Shown here piece by piece: positions 5,266-6,620 of a DNA stretch of 6,620 nucleotides. How positions within the stretch are numbered: the first letter of the stretch is position 1; every line of letters begins with the position of its first letter. The stretch is taken from assembly GCA_024697885.1 (NCBI GenBank), contig JAILSA010000174.1, positions 1-6,620 on the forward strand. Reading direction: 5' to 3'. Made by a program: the position numbers and the translations under genes. Under the pieces are notes generated by a model. That model worked only from the letters and a program-made list of their open reading frames with translations. It was not told where the DNA came from and ran no database searches. Source of the DNA: Eubacterium sp. (GTDB lineage: Bacteria > Bacillota > Clostridia > Lachnospirales > Lachnospiraceae).

Positions 5266-6204
5266 TTAAGATTCAAAAAAGAATTTTCGTATCTTTTTCG
5301 CAATCATATGCATGAGACGCTGCCTGGCCTCTGTGGCCGCCCAGCCAATATGGGGTGTAATCAAAAGTCTGTTCTGGTCCTTCACCTTTCTCAGAGGATT
5401 CTCCTCCGCCATAGGCTCCACATCTAGGACATCAAGGCCAGCTGCGGCAATTTGCCCCTGGTCAAGAGCCCTGGCCAGGTCCTCCTCCACCACAATAGGC
5501 CCCCGGCCCACATTAATTAAAATAGCTGTTTCTTTCATTTGTTCAAAGGCCTCCCAGCCCATGAGATGGTAGGTCTTCTCATTCAGAGGGGCGTGGATGG
5601 TGACAAAATCCGACTGTCTGAGCAGGTCTTCAAAGGAAACCTCCTCGTAATCCCCGTTGTGGTTTTGGCCACTGGTAGAATAATAAATCACCCGACAGCC
5701 AAAGGCCTTGGCCAATTCAGCCACCCTGCGGCCAATGGTTCCCAGACCAATAATTCCCCAGGTCTTCCCCTTAACCTCTGTAAAATGTTTTTCAAAATGG
5801 GTGAACATCCTGTCATTGACATAGGAGCCAGACTTTACATAGTCATCGTAGTAGGGAAGATTTTCCAGGAGGTAAAAGAGCATGGCAAAGGTGTGCTGGG
5901 CCACCGTCTCTGTGGAATATCCCGCCACATTCCTCCAGGCAATCCCCCTGGAATCTAAATATTCCTTGTCCAAATTATTGGTTCCCGTGGCTGTGACGCA
6001 AACCAGCTTCAGATTCTTAGCTCCCCCTATGGTCTCCTCATTGACAAGCATTTTGTTGAGAATCAAGACATCTGCGTCCTCCACCCTCTCAATCATTTCC
6101 TCCTTGGTGGAGTAGTCGTAGGTGACCACCTGGCCAAACTCCTGAAACTCCTGTAAATCAATATCCTCTCCCACAGATTTTCTGTCCAAAAAAACTATTT
6201 TCAT
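5266..6204 (-). CDS. NAD(P)-dependent D-2-hydroxyacid dehydrogenase (glycerate/hydroxypyruvate or D-lactate type)
   Basis: The 312-aa cytosolic oxidoreductase has the full family length. It should interconvert a 2-keto acid and a D-2-hydroxy acid using NAD(H) or NADP(H). The N-terminal substrate-binding half ends near residue 100 (GYSTETVAQHTF, 95-106). The Rossmann fold starts at 149, with GLGTIG at 153-158. The catalytic Arg is R234 in NVGRGP, the Glu is E263 in DVEP, and the His is H285 in TPHIGW. The residues after the second strand are IYYSTSG (173-179) with no Asp, the position that usually selects NAD over NADP, so cofactor preference is open. The substrate cannot be read from sequence; glycerate dehydrogenase is my first guess. 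GGAGG (6211-6215) lies 6 bases before the ATG at 6204. The same frame stays open upstream to 6384, but that stretch overlaps the GGDEF gene in another frame and has low-complexity Arg-rich content. It looks metabolically unrelated to the exosortase operon. Confidence 0.92.
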   Translation of the reverse strand: MKIVFLDRKSVGEDIDLQEFQEFGQVVTYDYSTKEEMIERVEDADVLILNKMLVNEETIGGAKNLKLVCVTATGTNNLDKEYLDSRGIAWRNVAGYSTETVAQHTFAMLFYLLENLPYYDDYVKSGSYVNDRMFTHFEKHFTEVKGKTWGIIGLGTIGRRVAELAKAFGCRVIYYSTSGQNHNGDYEEVSFEDLLRQSDFVTIHAPLNEKTYHLMGWEAFEQMKETAILINVGRGPIVVEEDLARALDQGQIAAAGLDVLDVEPMAEENPLRKVKDQNRLLITPHIGWAATEARQRLMHMIAKKIRKFFFES

Positions 6205-6223
6205 CTTTTTCCTCCACGAATTA

Positions 6224-6258
6224 CGCAGGTGCCACCTCCTGACACCTGCGCTTTTTTT
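6224..6258 (+). terminator. Hairpin with T-tract in the plus direction, between the GGDEF and dehydrogenase genes
   Basis: CGCAGGTG (6224-6231) and CACCTGCG (6243-6250) form a perfect 8-bp GC-rich stem with an 11-base loop, followed on the plus strand by C and seven T. This is a textbook intrinsic terminator for plus-strand transcription, yet every gene around it is on the minus strand. In the minus-strand transcript the hairpin follows the GGDEF stop, lacks a U-tract after it, and shows AGGAGG in its loop. It may block antisense transcription, act weakly as a 3'-end structure for the GGDEF message, or affect expression of the dehydrogenase. Confidence 0.55.
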
Positions 6259-6620
6259 ATCGATTTCTTCGGTTATGTCTCTTGTAGTACTCCATCTTAT
6301 CCTGATACATGGCCTTATCCGCCCGGTCCACAGCAATCTCCACATTGCGGGAGCTCTCCGTCCAGGCAAAGCCCTGGGAAACATTGATTTCCGGATGATT
6401 TCTCAAATCCTCACAGAACCTTCTCTCGTATTCCTCAAAGCGGGCCTCTCTTATGTTATTCAAAATAACAACAAACTCATCTCCACCTATGCGGAAAATG
6501 TTCTCCTCTCCAAACTCCTGAATCAGGAAGTTGGCAGCGTCTATAATCAGGTGGTCCCCTGCATCGTGGCCATAGGTGTCATTGGTCTCCTTGAGGCCAT
6601 TGAGGTCCACAAAAACCACA
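6257..6620 (-). CDS. GGDEF domain protein, probable diguanylate cyclase (C-terminal part, start outside window)
   Basis: About 120 residues of the C-terminal end of a GGDEF domain are visible, entering from the right edge. The frame is open at base 6620, so the true start and any sensor domain are not seen. From the first full codon, VFVDLNGLKETND (2-14) carries the metal-binding Asp, YGHDAGD (16-22) is the conserved GHxxGD loop, and RIGGDEF (43-49) is the intact active-site signature. The segment five residues before it is FGEE (36-39) instead of RxxD, so the product-inhibition I-site is absent. The end has the usual ADKAMYQDK helix (100-108) and a basic tail. It should condense two GTP to c-di-GMP at the membrane or in the cytosol. 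Its TAA stop lies in the A-run flanking the hairpin at 6224-6250, 52 bases before the dehydrogenase start. It could supply c-di-GMP in the same cell as the degenerate GGDEF protein, but nothing here links the two directly. Confidence 0.9.
   Translation of the reverse strand, partial: VVFVDLNGLKETNDTYGHDAGDHLIIDAANFLIQEFGEENIFRIGGDEFVVILNNIREARFEEYERRFCEDLRNHPEINVSQGFAWTESSRNVEIAVDRADKAMYQDKMEYYKRHNRRNR

Noticed and set aside
5255..5269. TTAAG-TTTTT-CTTAA hairpin at the dehydrogenase stop as an intrinsic terminator
   Set aside because: The 5-bp stem is almost all A/T and no T-run follows it on the minus strand, so it is too weak to call.
5539..5958. Plus-strand open frame (139 codons) opposite the dehydrogenase
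   Set aside because: It is a shadow of a well-conserved dehydrogenase gene, with no recognisable product.
6205..6384. Upstream extension of the dehydrogenase by 60 codons
   Set aside because: The extension is Arg/Trp-rich, overlaps the GGDEF gene in another frame, and GGAGG sits 6 bases before ATG 6204, where family homology starts.

Overview
The window looks like a chromosomal segment from a Gram-positive, probably clostridial (Lachnospiraceae-like) Firmicute. The reasons are strong GGAGG-type ribosome binding sites before nearly every gene, middling GC by eye, a Firmicu-CTERM/exosortase-G gene set, and a separate GGDEF protein. This assignment is an inference; there is no rRNA or tRNA marker. 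All seven supported genes are on the minus strand, so the window reads functionally from right to left. I saw no CRISPR array, tRNA, insertion sequence or tandem repeat.

Right end (about 5266-6620): the C-terminal part of an intact-looking diguanylate cyclase (GGDEF) gene runs in from outside the window. It is followed by a hairpin with a T-tract in the plus direction, then a 312-aa NAD(P)-dependent D-2-hydroxyacid dehydrogenase. These look like ordinary chromosomal neighbours with no clear link to the operon downstream.

Centre and left (1 to about 5240): a good extended -10 promoter (TGCTATAAT on the minus strand, 5212-5220) starts a compact operon of at least six genes. In order they are: (1) a 127-aa stand-alone 6-pyruvoyl-tetrahydropterin-synthase/QueD-like protein; (2) a 425-aa secreted protein with a signal peptide, two repeated beta-rich carbohydrate-binding-like domains and a C-terminal GPW/transmembrane/basic-tail sorting signal; (3) a 197-aa exosortase of the Gram-positive XrtG type with the Cys-Arg-His triad; (4) a 458-aa membrane family-2 glycosyltransferase with DxD, ED and QxxRW motifs; (5) a 358-aa two-helix membrane protein with an extracytoplasmic sensor-like region and a cytoplasmic GGDEF-fold domain whose signature is degenerate; (6) the first 147 residues of a second, larger protein that again begins with a PTPS-like domain and runs off the window. 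Most junctions overlap or nearly touch, with Shine-Dalgarno sequences inside the preceding gene.

Taken together this is an exosortase-G locus. A dedicated substrate protein is exported and probably processed by XrtG next to a processive-type polysaccharide synthase, with a GGDEF-like membrane subunit and two PTPS-fold proteins of unknown role. The families have been catalogued bioinformatically, but as far as I know the reaction, the glycan and the reason for the pterin-enzyme fold are undescribed. That is the most interesting content here.
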